The notes under the pieces: model-generated
Told to the model about the DNA's origin: nothing
The model's input: only the letters and a program-made list of their open reading frames with translations
Database searches by the model: none
Assembly (NCBI RefSeq): GCF_040373385.1
Contig: NZ_JBDXXH010000013.1
Location: forward strand, 21,059-85,058
Length of the DNA stretch: 64,000 bases
Direction of reading: 5' to 3'
DNA from: Nitratidesulfovibrio sp.
GTDB lineage: Bacteria > Desulfobacterota > Desulfovibrionia > Desulfovibrionales > Desulfovibrionaceae
Program-made: the position numbers and the translations under genes
Shown: piece by piece, positions 44,982-53,510 of the stretch
How the letters are laid out: every line of letters starts with the position of its first letter
Numbering within the stretch: position 1 is the stretch's first letter

Positions 44982-46979
44982 CTATTCGGTGGGAATGATC
45001 TGGTAGTAGGGCTTCTTGAAGATCTTCGTTTCGCCCTTCTTGGGATCATGCTTGGAGTTCACGAAGCATCTCCACTTGGAGTCGTCGAGGCCCATGAAGT
45101 CGGCACGGTAGTAGAAGCCGGGGTAACGGGACTCTTCGCGGAAGCGGATGTGCTGCATGTGCAGGCGCACGGTCCACAGACGGTGGTAGTTTTCCCAGCA
45201 GCGCAGCAGTTCGTGCAGGTCACGAGCGGCCAGCTTGAGGGAGTCTTCTTCCATCATGTCCATGAGCGCGAAGCCGGTGTCCAGCGCCGCAGCGGAGGTG
45301 GTGTAGTAGGTACCGCAACCACCGCCGTATTCATCGGTGCACTTCACGAGGCGCATCATGAAGTTCTTGGGGCTGATGTAGGTCGGGTTCACCACCGGGT
45401 CGGTGGAGGCGTCCTTGCCAGCCAGGTAGTTGTAGTAAGGACGGTAGATGAGCTGCTTCAGCTCTTCGGCCGTTTCCTTGATGGCGGGCTTGAAGCCCTT
45501 GTGGTCGATGCACCAGCGGACCATCTGCTTGCCGCAGATACGGCCTTCGGCGTGCGAACCGGAGGAGAACTTGTGGCCGGAAGCGCCCACGCCGTCGGCG
45601 CAGGTCCACAGGCCCATGACGGTGGTCATGCGGTTGTAGACCTTGCCGTTGTCCGCGCGCACCTTGTAGTCTTCGGGCACCCAGGCTTCGTCCGGACCGG
45701 ACACCCAGATACCGCAGCAGCCGGAGTGCGAGCCGAGCAGGTAAGGTTCGGTGGGCATGATTTCCGAGCCGCGTTCTTCGGGCTGGATGTTCATGCAGGC
45801 CCACAGGTTGGCCTGGCCCACGCACATGTCGAGGAAGTCTTCCCAGGCTTCGGACTCGAGGTGCTTCTGCTGTTCGGGGGTCATGTTCGCGAAGGTGCTC
45901 TGCAGGGCGGTCTTGGTGTCCATGTAGATGGGACCGCGACCTTCGCGCATTTCGCGAAGCATCATGTGGTTACGCAGGCAGGTCGGGATGACGTGACCCT
46001 TGGCGTAGCCGCGATCTTCGTAGGGCTTCAGCATCGCGCGGTTGGTGGCGCAGTAGTCTTCACCCTTGTAGTTGGTGGCCTTCGCCTTGAACAGCAGGAA
46101 CCACGCGCCGACCGGGCCGTAACCGTCCTTGAAGCGGGCGGGCACGAAGCGGTTTTCCATCATGGTCATTTCGGCGCCGACCTGGGCACACATGGTGTAG
46201 GTCGAACCGGCGTTCCACACGGGGTACCAGGCGCGGCCCATGCCTTCACCAGTGGAGCGGGGCTTGTACACGTTCACCGCGCCGCCGCAGGCAACCATCA
46301 TCGCGTTGGTACGGAAGATGTGCACTTCGTTGGCGCGCAGGTTGAAGCCCACGGCGCCAGCGATGCGGTTGTCGGTGTTGGCGTCGAGCAGCAGCTTCAC
46401 GATGAAGATACGTTCCATGATGCGGGCTTCGCCAAGGGCGTTCTTGGCCGCTTCGGCCACGATGCACTTGTACGATTCGCCGTTGATCATGATCTGCCAG
46501 CGGCCGGAACGCACGGGCTCGTCACCGGCGCGCAGCGACTTGCCGGCGGCCCTGGCCTGGGCACCGTCGAGGTTGTGGCCGTGTTCGTCCTTGATCCAGC
46601 AGGGCAGGCCCCACTCTTCGAACAGGTGCACGGAGTCGTCGACGTGACGGCCAAGGTCGAAGATGAGGTCTTCGCGCACGAGGCCCATGAGGTCGGTGCG
46701 GACCATGCGCACGTAGTCGTCGGCGGGGTTCTTGCCGAGGTACGTGTTGATGGCGGACAGGCCCTGCGCAACGGCGCCGGAGCGCTCGAGGGTGGCCTTG
46801 TCCAGCAGCATGATCTTCAGGTCGGGGGCGTACTTGTCGGCCCAGCGAACGACTTCGAACGCGGTACCGCAGGAGCCCATACCACCGCCGACAATGAGGA
46901 TGTCGACGTCATGTTCCTTCACGATGGGATCGGCGATGGCCACACCCTTCGGCTGTTCCTTAACGGGAATCATCGGCAT
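44982..46979 (-). CDS. aprA: Adenylylsulfate reductase, alpha subunit
   Basis: A 665-residue FAD subunit of APS reductase, reducing adenosine 5'-phosphosulfate to sulfite and AMP in the cytoplasm. The FAD motif GGGMGSCG is at 31-38. Other conserved blocks: DKATLERSGAVAQGLSAINTY-type region, NGESYKCIVAEAAK, CGGAVNVYKPRS, and SHSGCCGIWVSGPDE. The length fits the family exactly. The gene follows aprB by 42 bases with a GGAGAT site upstream. Confidence 0.98.
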   Translation of the reverse strand: MPMIPVKEQPKGVAIADPIVKEHDVDILIVGGGMGSCGTAFEVVRWADKYAPDLKIMLLDKATLERSGAVAQGLSAINTYLGKNPADDYVRMVRTDLMGLVREDLIFDLGRHVDDSVHLFEEWGLPCWIKDEHGHNLDGAQARAAGKSLRAGDEPVRSGRWQIMINGESYKCIVAEAAKNALGEARIMERIFIVKLLLDANTDNRIAGAVGFNLRANEVHIFRTNAMMVACGGAVNVYKPRSTGEGMGRAWYPVWNAGSTYTMCAQVGAEMTMMENRFVPARFKDGYGPVGAWFLLFKAKATNYKGEDYCATNRAMLKPYEDRGYAKGHVIPTCLRNHMMLREMREGRGPIYMDTKTALQSTFANMTPEQQKHLESEAWEDFLDMCVGQANLWACMNIQPEERGSEIMPTEPYLLGSHSGCCGIWVSGPDEAWVPEDYKVRADNGKVYNRMTTVMGLWTCADGVGASGHKFSSGSHAEGRICGKQMVRWCIDHKGFKPAIKETAEELKQLIYRPYYNYLAGKDASTDPVVNPTYISPKNFMMRLVKCTDEYGGGCGTYYTTSAAALDTGFALMDMMEEDSLKLAARDLHELLRCWENYHRLWTVRLHMQHIRFREESRYPGFYYRADFMGLDDSKWRCFVNSKHDPKKGETKIFKKPYYQIIPTE

Positions 46980-47021
46980 AGCTAAATCTCCTTATCGCAA
47001 TGACTTGCGGTGGGTTCCGAA

Positions 47022-47525
47022 CTAGCGGTTGCCGCCTTCGCAACCGGTTTCATACCAGCACTGGCTCAGATCAGCATCGCTGATCGCGGCCTTTTCGCCC
47101 AGGGCAACCTTGGGAGCGATGAGCGCCGTTTCGGTGAACAGCAGTTCATTTTCCAGGTCGCCAGCTTCGGGCTTGCCGTCGAAGGGCTTGATCGAGCCTT
47201 CGGGGGTGGTACGAATGGGGAACTTGAAGCGCTTCACATTCCCGTTGCGGAACTTGACGGTCCACATGATGGAGTCGGCCGAGCGCATGGGGATGCAGGT
47301 GCCGCCCATGGGCGCGAAGTCGGCGTAGGGGCGGGCCGTGATGGCGCCCTGGGGGCAGATCTTCACGCAGGAGTAGCATTCCCAGCAGGCTTCGGGCTCC
47401 TGGTTGTAGGCCTTCATGGCCTCGGGGTCGAGGATCATGAGGTCGTTGGGGCAGATGTACATGCAAGCGGTCTTTTCGCCACCCTTGCAGCCGTCACACT
47501 TGGACGGATCAACATAAGTCGGCAT
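47022..47525 (-). CDS. aprB: Adenylylsulfate reductase, beta subunit
   Basis: A 167-residue iron-sulfur subunit carrying two 4Fe-4S clusters: C10/C13/C21/C25 and C47/C50/C53/C57. It passes electrons to the AprA flavin. The C-terminal tail (res. ~110-167) is the segment that wraps around AprA in known structures and ends with a CWYETGCEGGNR-like stretch. GGAGGATAAGGT precedes the ATG. It is the first gene after the apr promoter. Confidence 0.98.
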   Translation of the reverse strand: MPTYVDPSKCDGCKGGEKTACMYICPNDLMILDPEAMKAYNQEPEACWECYSCVKICPQGAITARPYADFAPMGGTCIPMRSADSIMWTVKFRNGNVKRFKFPIRTTPEGSIKPFDGKPEAGDLENELLFTETALIAPKVALGEKAAISDADLSQCWYETGCEGGNR

Positions 47526-47612
47526 ACCTTATCCTCCAACTCAGCGAATTAAGGGGTTATACCTTGTCAGCCTCAACCCATGCGGATCCCACCATCATGT
47601 CGATGGAGGCTG

Positions 47613-47640
47613 AAAAAGCAGGTTCGGGAGCCTGCCTTTT
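47613..47640. promoter_or_regulatory. Terminator-like hairpin in the aprB 5' leader
   Basis: On the minus strand AAAAGGCAGG, an 8-base loop and CCTGCTTTTT form a 10-bp stem (one G-U pair) ending in U's. It lies ~90 bases upstream of aprB and inside the predicted leader. It could be an attenuator, and it also reads as a hairpin plus T-run on the plus strand. Confidence 0.55.
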
Positions 47641-47686
47641 CGGACTGCATCGCCCTCGTGCGGCCTGATCGTGTTGCTTGTGACTG

Positions 47687-47714
47687 ATTTAACAATGTGC
47701 CCTGATAGTGTCAA
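47687..47714 (-). promoter_or_regulatory. Promoter of aprBA(-qmo)
   Basis: Minus-strand TTGACA (47714-47709), 16-base spacer, TTAAAT (47692-47687). A perfect -35 and a good -10 in an AT-rich patch, about 160 bases before aprB. Confidence 0.7.
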
Positions 47715-47718
47715 GCAA

Positions 47719-47739
47719 CTTGTTCAAACCCTTCACAAG
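47719..47739. promoter_or_regulatory. Dyad immediately upstream of the apr -35 box
   Basis: CTTGT and ACAAG bracket a 21-bp imperfect palindrome (plus strand CTTGTTCAAACC...). The TTGTnnA...TnnACAA shape recalls Rex (NADH-sensing) sites, and apr-qmo has been placed in Rex regulons of Desulfovibrio by comparative work; the match here is imperfect. Confidence 0.35.
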
Positions 47740-48448
47740 GATACGACATGATGCTGTTTTTTCGGCATTTATTTGGTGATTTCACCACGTTGCCACCACC
47801 GCAGGGCACGCAAGCCGCCGCACTGCCCCTTGCGGTGTATCGTGAAGCAGGCAGAGTTTCAAGACCGTCCGCCGCCTATTCCCACCCTTTTATCCATTTT
47901 TTCACGAAAGACCGTTCGGAACGGGTTTCCGGCAATGGAGGATCAAACCAATTCCTGACCAAAACTTCTGGCTATGACTGTTCGAACAAGCAGTTACACA
48001 CCACCGCGACACCCCTGCGACGGCCTTGTGACGGTATGCGCATGCCGCCGAAACGTCACGTGGGCGCGGTCCGCTTTTACGCCGGGCAAAAGTCCCGGCC
48101 ACCCCAACAACCTAGTAACCAATTGAAATAGCGACAGACTGCGCCAGAACAACGTCCCATCCGAGTATGTGCGTCTTGTCGCAAGCAGATGACGCGCCCC
48201 AACTCCGGATCCGGGCAAGCGCTCCAGCGCTAACCGCCCACACGCCGGACGCCCTTCCGGGCCTGCCCCTCCTTCCTCCGCCGGGCAGAGGGACCACCAG
48301 TTCCGGCGTCACACATCCGGATACGCGCACCCGGTGCGCCCGCATTCATGCCTGGCCCGTCACGGCTCCCACGGGCCTTGCCACTTGCCGAAGCGCACGT
48401 TTCGGGCTAGGTGGTACGCCACATCACCATCCCAACACAGGTTCCCCC

Positions 48449-50374
48449 ATGCACGACACCAACGATTCCCCGTCCGGCCGTCCGGAACGGGATGCCGCGT
48501 CCCAGCCGGAGCGCTTCGAACGTACCGAGCGCCCCGAACGGGCAGAACGTCCAGAACGGGCCGAACGCCCCGCCCGGCCAGACAGAGCCGACAGGCCCGA
48601 CCGCTCCGACAGGGGCGACCGCTCCGACAGGGGCGACCGCCCCGACAGGCCCGACCGCCCGCCGCGCTCCGGCCAGGGGCGTCCCGCCTCCGGCCAGTCG
48701 CTGGTCGAGACCATCATGGAACTCGACCGAGACATCATCCGCCTGCTGTCCAAACGCGCCCGTCTTTTCCAGAAAGTGCGCGGCAGCCGCCGTCCCGGTG
48801 TGTCCTCCGCCCCCGCGCGCGACACCGTGGCCGAGAAGCAGCTGCGCGAGGCGTGGGAAAGCGCCGCCGCGCGCGTCAGCCGCGACCCGCGCTTCGTGCG
48901 CCAGCTGTTCGCCCTGCTGCAGGAAGTGGAAATGCAGGAACGCAGCCCCGAAGGCGAGGTGCGCCCCAGCTTCAACCTGGCCCCGCCGCGCCGCCCGGTC
49001 TCCATCAATATATATGGACCGCTGGCCGCCCGCCCCACCCGGCTGTGGGTGACGCTGGCCGCCGCCGCCGGTGCCGAGGCGGACATAGAGGGCGCCATGC
49101 TGGGCGACCACCTGATCGACGCCGTGAAGGCGCTGAACCAGGCGGGCGCGCACCTGTCGTGGGAAGGCGACAGCCTGGTGCGCAGCAAGGGCGGCGACGC
49201 CCTGGACTTCACCGACAAGGTCATCTACGCGGGCGACGATTCCCTCAATTTCCACCTGCTGGCCGCGCTGTCCCTGGGCGTGACCGGAAAGGTCAAGTTC
49301 ACCGGCGGCCCGGCCCTGAAGATGGCCGACACTACCGCCCTGCGCCAGTTTCTGCCGCAGCTCGGCGCGCGCCTTGCCCCAGTGCTGCCGAAATCCTCCG
49401 GCCTGCCCGTGCGTCTGGAATGTTCCGGCGTGCTGCCCGACGAAGTGCGCATCCCGGCGGAACTGCCCGCCGACGCGCTGACCGCGCTGCTGCTGGCCGC
49501 TCCTTTCTGGAACGCCACCATCACCCTGCACTGTGCGGATCATCCGGCTGCGGCCGCCTGCATCGCCGAGGTGCTGCCCCTGCTCAGGACCTGCAAGGCC
49601 GACGCCGCCCCCCTGGGCGAAACCGGCGAGGCAGCCCTGTCGGTGCGCATCGCCCCCACTGCCAAGCTGCGGGTACCCAAGGCCCCGGCCATGGGCATCG
49701 ACCCCCTGGTCTCCGCCGTGGTGCTGGCCATGCCCGCCTTCACCGGCGGCGAAGCCCGGCTTTCCGGCACCTGGGATGCCACGCAGCCCCATGCCGCAGC
49801 AGTGCTGGACATGCTGCGAGGCACAGGCCTTGTGGTCAGCGCCGACGCCAAGGGCGTGGCTGCAAAGCCCGCCATGAAGCCATCGGTGCAGGCCGCGCCC
49901 GCGCCCACCGCACCGCTGGATGCATCCGCCCTGCCCCTCGACTACGCCCCGCTGGCGCTGGCCCTGGCCGCCGCCACGGCCCGCGCGGCCAAGGTGGACG
50001 TGGTGCCCGCGCCGCTCCTGCCCGAAGGGCTGGACACCGTGACGGCGGAAAGCTTCACCGAACAGTTGGGCTTCGCCCTGACTACCGAGGCTGGCCAGCT
50101 GGTGCTGCGTGCCGTGGTGCCCGCCGGTTCCAAGGCCCCGGCCAATGGTTCGCCCTGGGCAAGCCCCACGGCGCCCTGGACGTTCGGGCTGGCGCTGGGC
50201 GCACTGCTGCGCCCCGGCCTGCACCTGTCCAACCCCGGCAACGTGACCGAGATGATGCCGGGGTTCTGGGCGCTGTACAACGGCCTGCCCTCGCCAGAAA
50301 ATGCCCCGCGCAAGCCCAAGGAGCAGAAGGATGACGGCGCCAAGCCCACTCGACGACGCATCATTGCCGAATAG
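48449..50374 (+). CDS. Chorismate mutase-like / degenerate EPSP synthase-like protein
   Basis: A 641-residue protein in three parts. Residues ~10-75 are RPER/RPDRxDR low-complexity repeats encoded by near-repeats of 18 bp. Residues ~83-160 look like a type II chorismate mutase helix bundle (SLVETIMELDRDIIRLLSKRARLFQKV). From ~180 on the sequence follows the EPSP synthase (AroA) fold pattern (GDHLIDAVKALNQAGAHLSWEGD; LKMADTTALRQFLPQLGARL), but the GNAGT-R phosphate motif reads GDDSLNF and other catalytic residues are not evident. A catalytically dead or repurposed enzyme is inferred. No clear ribosome-binding site at 48449. It overlaps the next gene. Confidence 0.65.
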   Translation: MHDTNDSPSGRPERDAASQPERFERTERPERAERPERAERPARPDRADRPDRSDRGDRSDRGDRPDRPDRPPRSGQGRPASGQSLVETIMELDRDIIRLLSKRARLFQKVRGSRRPGVSSAPARDTVAEKQLREAWESAAARVSRDPRFVRQLFALLQEVEMQERSPEGEVRPSFNLAPPRRPVSINIYGPLAARPTRLWVTLAAAAGAEADIEGAMLGDHLIDAVKALNQAGAHLSWEGDSLVRSKGGDALDFTDKVIYAGDDSLNFHLLAALSLGVTGKVKFTGGPALKMADTTALRQFLPQLGARLAPVLPKSSGLPVRLECSGVLPDEVRIPAELPADALTALLLAAPFWNATITLHCADHPAAAACIAEVLPLLRTCKADAAPLGETGEAALSVRIAPTAKLRVPKAPAMGIDPLVSAVVLAMPAFTGGEARLSGTWDATQPHAAAVLDMLRGTGLVVSADAKGVAAKPAMKPSVQAAPAPTAPLDASALPLDYAPLALALAAATARAAKVDVVPAPLLPEGLDTVTAESFTEQLGFALTTEAGQLVLRAVVPAGSKAPANGSPWASPTAPWTFGLALGALLRPGLHLSNPGNVTEMMPGFWALYNGLPSPENAPRKPKEQKDDGAKPTRRRIIAE

Positions 50375-50597
50375 CATCCCCGAGCTGGAGGCCCAGATGG
50401 CCCAGCTTGAAGAGGAACGGCGCGCCTGCGAGGCCACCGTACGCCGCCTGTGCGAAACCGAGCGCCCCGACGAGGGCATCTGCTTCGCGCAGGAAATCCA
50501 CCAGGCGCGCCAGCGCAAGCTGCAACTGGAAGTGCAGAGGGAACTGCGCCGCGTGCGCATCAACCGCCTGCGGCTGGACGCCAACTCCATGTTCTAG
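50331..50597 (+). CDS. Small coiled-coil hypothetical protein
   Basis: An 88-residue protein with ATG at 50331 and AAGGAG upstream, overlapping the previous gene by 44 bases in another frame. It is almost entirely helical with heptads (IPELEAQMAQLEEERRAC; HQARQRKLQLEVQRELRRVRINRLR). No known family. Overlap and shared hairpin downstream suggest co-expression with the EPSP synthase-like gene. Confidence 0.65.
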   Translation: MTAPSPLDDASLPNSIPELEAQMAQLEEERRACEATVRRLCETERPDEGICFAQEIHQARQRKLQLEVQRELRRVRINRLRLDANSMF

Positions 50598-50610
50598 TTC
50601 ATGACCTGTC

Positions 50611-50643
50611 GGGGGAGGCAACGCACGCCGCGTTGCCTCCCCC
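50611..50643 (+). terminator. Long stem-loop after the coiled-coil gene
   Basis: GGGGGAGGCAACGC and its perfect 14-bp complement around ACGCC. No U-run follows, so termination strength is uncertain. Confidence 0.6.
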
Positions 50644-50716
50644 GCGTCGTTCGCGGTTCTCCGCCTGCTTCGCGCCGAACCGCCCGCTTCACCGATCAAC
50701 CGCCGAGGTCAACACC

Positions 50717-51901
50717 ATGTCGCTCATCTCCCAGCAGATTTCCGGGTACCTTGAACGTTCGTCGTGGATCCGCAAGATGTTCGAGGCGGGCATCGCCCTC
50801 AAGCAGCAGTACGGCGAAGAGGCCGTGTGCGATTTCAGCCTGGGCAACCCCGATCTGCCCGCCCCGCCCGCCGTGGCCCAGGCCCTGCGCGAGCTGGCCG
50901 ACAACGCGGGCGAGCCGTTCACCTTCGGATACATGCCCAACGGCGGCTATCCGTGGGCGCGCGCCAAGCTGGCCGCGCACCTTTCACGGGAACAGGGCGT
51001 GGACCTTGCCGCCGATGACGTGGTGCTCACCTGCGGCGCGGCTGGCGGGCTGAACGCCTTCCTGCGCGCGGTACTGGAACCCGGCGACGAGATGCTGGCC
51101 GTGTCGCCGTTCTTCGTGGAGTACGGCTTCTACGTGGCCAACCACGGCGGCACCTTCCGCACCGTGCCGTCCAAACCGGACACCTTCGCGCTGGACGTGG
51201 CCGCCATAGAGGCCGCCATCGGGCCGAAAACGCGCGCGCTCATCGTCAACTCGCCCAACAACCCCACCGGGGTCATCTACAACCGGGCGGAACTGACCGA
51301 ACTGGCAGCGGCGCTTGGCCGCGCATCGCAAAAGCACGGGCGGCCCATCTTCCTCATTTCTGACGAGCCGTACCGCTTCCTGTCCTATGACGGCGACGAG
51401 GTACCCTCGCTGCTGCCCCTGTACCCGCACGCGGTGGTGGTCAGTTCGTTCTCCAAGAACCTTTCGCTGGCGGGCGAGCGGCTGGGCTACATTGCCCTGT
51501 CGCCGCTGATGGAAGGGCGCGCCACGCTGATGGCCGCGCTGCTGCTGACCAACCGCATTCTCGGCTTCGTGAACCCGCCCGCCGTGGGCCAGCACCTGAT
51601 GGCGAAAGCGCTCGGGTCGCAGGTGGACGCGGGCATCTACGCCCGCCGCCGCGACCTCATGGCGCGCATCCTGCGCGACGCGGGGTACGAATTCCAGATG
51701 CCCGCCGGGGCGTTCTACTTCTTCCCCAAGGCGCCGGGCGGCGACGACGTGAAGTTCGTCAACCGGCTGATGGAAGAGAAGGTGCTGGCCGTGCCCGGTT
51801 CCGGCTTCGGCGGGCCGGGGCATTTCCGGCTGACCTTCTGCGTGGGCGAGGATGTGATTGCCCGTTCGGAGGAAGGGTTCAGAAGGGCCATCAAGGGGTA
51901 G
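50717..51901 (+). CDS. Class I/II pyridoxal phosphate aminotransferase
   Basis: A 394-residue fold-type I aminotransferase of the aspartate-aminotransferase superfamily. PLP-site motifs: FSLGNPDLPAPPAV, GAAGGLNAFLRAVL, NSPNNPTGVIY, ISDEPYRFLSYDG, and the lysine motif SSFSKNLSLAGERLGY; the C-terminal arginine region FRLTFCVGED is present. GAGGTC precedes ATG 50717. The substrate is not fixed; aspartate or aromatic 2-oxo acids are possible. Its position beside a shikimate-pathway-like protein is suggestive only. Confidence 0.88.
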   Translation: MSLISQQISGYLERSSWIRKMFEAGIALKQQYGEEAVCDFSLGNPDLPAPPAVAQALRELADNAGEPFTFGYMPNGGYPWARAKLAAHLSREQGVDLAADDVVLTCGAAGGLNAFLRAVLEPGDEMLAVSPFFVEYGFYVANHGGTFRTVPSKPDTFALDVAAIEAAIGPKTRALIVNSPNNPTGVIYNRAELTELAAALGRASQKHGRPIFLISDEPYRFLSYDGDEVPSLLPLYPHAVVVSSFSKNLSLAGERLGYIALSPLMEGRATLMAALLLTNRILGFVNPPAVGQHLMAKALGSQVDAGIYARRRDLMARILRDAGYEFQMPAGAFYFFPKAPGGDDVKFVNRLMEEKVLAVPGSGFGGPGHFRLTFCVGEDVIARSEEGFRRAIKG

Positions 51902-51951
51902 CGGCTGGTGCCGGGAAGAATCAGACAAGATCAGGATTAAGAGCAAGAGAA

Positions 51952-51993
51952 GAGAGGCCGTGCCCTGATGGGTGCGGCCTCTCGTTATTATTG
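51952..51993 (+). terminator. Rho-independent terminator after the aminotransferase
   Basis: GAGAGGCCG (51952-51960) and CGGCCTCTC (51975-51983) enclose a loop that can itself pair, followed by GTTATTATTGTT. Confidence 0.82.
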
Positions 51994-52033
51994 TTGGCGG
52001 GTGGGGATGGGGTCGTGCGCAGTTGCACCCTAC

Positions 52034-52362
52034 TTCTACGAAGACAGCCGTGCGCGGTTGGGGATACCCGGTTTCGTTATGTCTCCGACGGGGACGAAGA
52101 GGCTGTGCGCGGTTGCATCCGGATTCTACGAAGACAGTCGAGCTCTATTGACCACGCCCGATCTCGTTATGTCTCCGACGGGGACGAAGAGGCTGTGCGC
52201 GGTTGCATCCGGATTCTACGAAGACAGTCGAGCTCTATTGACCACGCCCGATCTCGTTATGTCTCCGACGGGGACGAAGAGGCTGTGCGCGGTTGCATCC
52301 GGATTCTACGAAGACAGTCGAGCTCTATTGACCACGCTCGATCTCGTTATGTCTCCGACGGG
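52034..52362 (+). repeat. Tandem array of the 59-bp unit (4 copies, 90-bp period)
   Basis: Units TTCTACGAAG...CTCCGACGGG occupy 52034-52092, 52124-52182, 52214-52272 and 52304-52362, each exactly 59 bp, separated by a 31-bp spacer that is identical between the last three. The first unit is more divergent in its middle (GTGCGCGGTTGGGGA). The last unit is also the end of the composite element that follows. Confidence 0.92.
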
Positions 52363-52700
52363 CAAGGGGCCGCAGAGCGGCGGCCCCTTGCATCCCCGCG
52401 CTCCAGGGGCTCCGCCCCTTGGAACCCCGAGCCTTCATGCGCGGCGTTCCTTCGGCGGCAGCTTCCCTGCGGCGCAGGGCGCCTTCGGGTGATCTGCCGC
52501 CGGGAACGCCAATGCGCGCAAAGCTCCCGGTGGCTGAACGATACTTGGGTGCCTTTATCAACGAGCATCCTGCACCGCATTCCTTTCGCCACCAGCTTCC
52601 CTTCGGCGCTGGGGCGCCTTCGGGCGATCTGGCGCCGGGAATGCGATGTGCGCGAATCTCTCGCTGCCACAACCACACTCGGGTGCCTTTACCTCCGCCC
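52304..52700 (-). repeat. Interspersed composite repeat element, copy 2 (inverted)
   Basis: Read on the minus strand: ~130-bp units (GGCACCC near 52687 and 52553), hairpin A (52402-52422, GGGGC / GCCCC core), hairpin B (52362-52391, GCAAGGGGCCGC / GCGGCCCCTTGC with a 6-base loop) and the 59-bp unit. It is the mirror partner of the element at 53010-53378; ~310 bp of mostly unique, gene-free sequence lie between them. Confidence 0.82.
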
Positions 52701-53009
52701 CCGTTGCGACGCATGTGCCGCCGCCAAAGCCCGGCGTCACACGCTTCTACGCACATCACGTCCGCCGTTGTCCAACCACCCCGCGCGCCGGGCAACTGCT
52801 GATTCCACATCAGCCTTAAACCTCTAATGCCTGACAATCGCTCCCAATCACTTGCGCCCGCCCACCATCCCTTGCAACCAAACACTAGCATTCGCAAGGA
52901 TTGCGCCCGCAGCCGAAGATCACCGCCGGAGGCTTTGCAGCGTCGGAAACACTGGCGTCATGGGTACATCACAAACCAACCGACAGCACAGGCGCGACTC
53001 ATTCTGTGG

Positions 53010-53378
53010 TCCAAAGCTGCGAGAGTTGAGTGCACATCGCATTCCCGTCGCCAGATCACCCGAAGGCGCCCCAGCGCCGAAGGGAAGCTGGCGGCGAAGG
53101 AATGCGGTGCAGGATGCCCGCAGCTAAAGGCACCCAAGCCTCGCCAAGCCTGCGGGAGTGCAGCGCGCATTGGCGTTCCCGGCGGCAGATCACCCGAAGG
53201 CGCCCTGCGCCGCAGGGAAGCTGCCGCCGAAGGAACGCCGCGCATGAAGGCTCGGGGTTCCAAGGGGCGGAGCCCCTGGAACGCGGGGGTGCAGGGGGCC
53301 GTCGTTTCACGGCCCCCTGCCCGCCGGAGGCATAACGAAATCGAGCGTTCCCAACAGCGCACGACGGCCTTCGTAGAA
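53010..53378 (+). repeat. Interspersed composite repeat element, copy 3
   Basis: Two ~130-bp units (second begins at 53129), hairpin A at 53257-53282 (GTTCC.AGGGGC / GCCCCTGGAAC), hairpin B at 53291-53320 (GCAGGGGGCCGT / ACGGCCCCCTGC, 6-base loop) and the 59-bp unit at 53320-53378. With copy 2 it makes a ~1-kb inverted repeat between the aminotransferase and ffh. The following 130 bases are pyrimidine-rich without a gene. Confidence 0.82.
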
Positions 53379-53510
53379 ACCGCCACCAACCGCGCTCAAC
53401 ACTCCCCTCCTCCTCCAATCCCCTCCCCTCCTACCACACCTCAGCCTTGACTTCCCCCCCAAACCCATGTACCGATCCTCCTCTTACGATATTTGCCGGA
53501 CGGGGTATTC

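Noticed and set aside
47748-48131. A 127-residue plus-strand open frame divergent from aprB
   Set aside because: An AAGGA precedes the ATG, but composition is mixed, with no hydrophobic or conserved pattern and no recognisable relatives. It is left as non-coding; the gap up to 48448 holds no other clear signal.
52034-52362. CRISPR array
   Set aside because: The repeated unit is 59 bp with a 90-bp period, the spacers are identical within the array, and no cas gene is in the window.
52034-52362. Integron attC sites (classically called 59-base elements)
   Set aside because: The unit has no R''/R' core pair (RYYYAAC / GTTRRRY) and its two ends are not inverted repeats of each other; the matching length seems accidental.
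51968-52492. A protein of repeated FYEDSRALLTT... units
   Set aside because: The frame is open only because the 90-bp period is a multiple of three. Other frames are open too, no ribosome-binding site is present, and the same unit has a 91-bp period at 63.7 kb, which would break any frame.
53447-53490. Promoter of ffh
   Set aside because: TTGACT occurs at 53447-53452, but no acceptable -10 box stands at 16-18 bases; TACGAT at 53485 is too far away.
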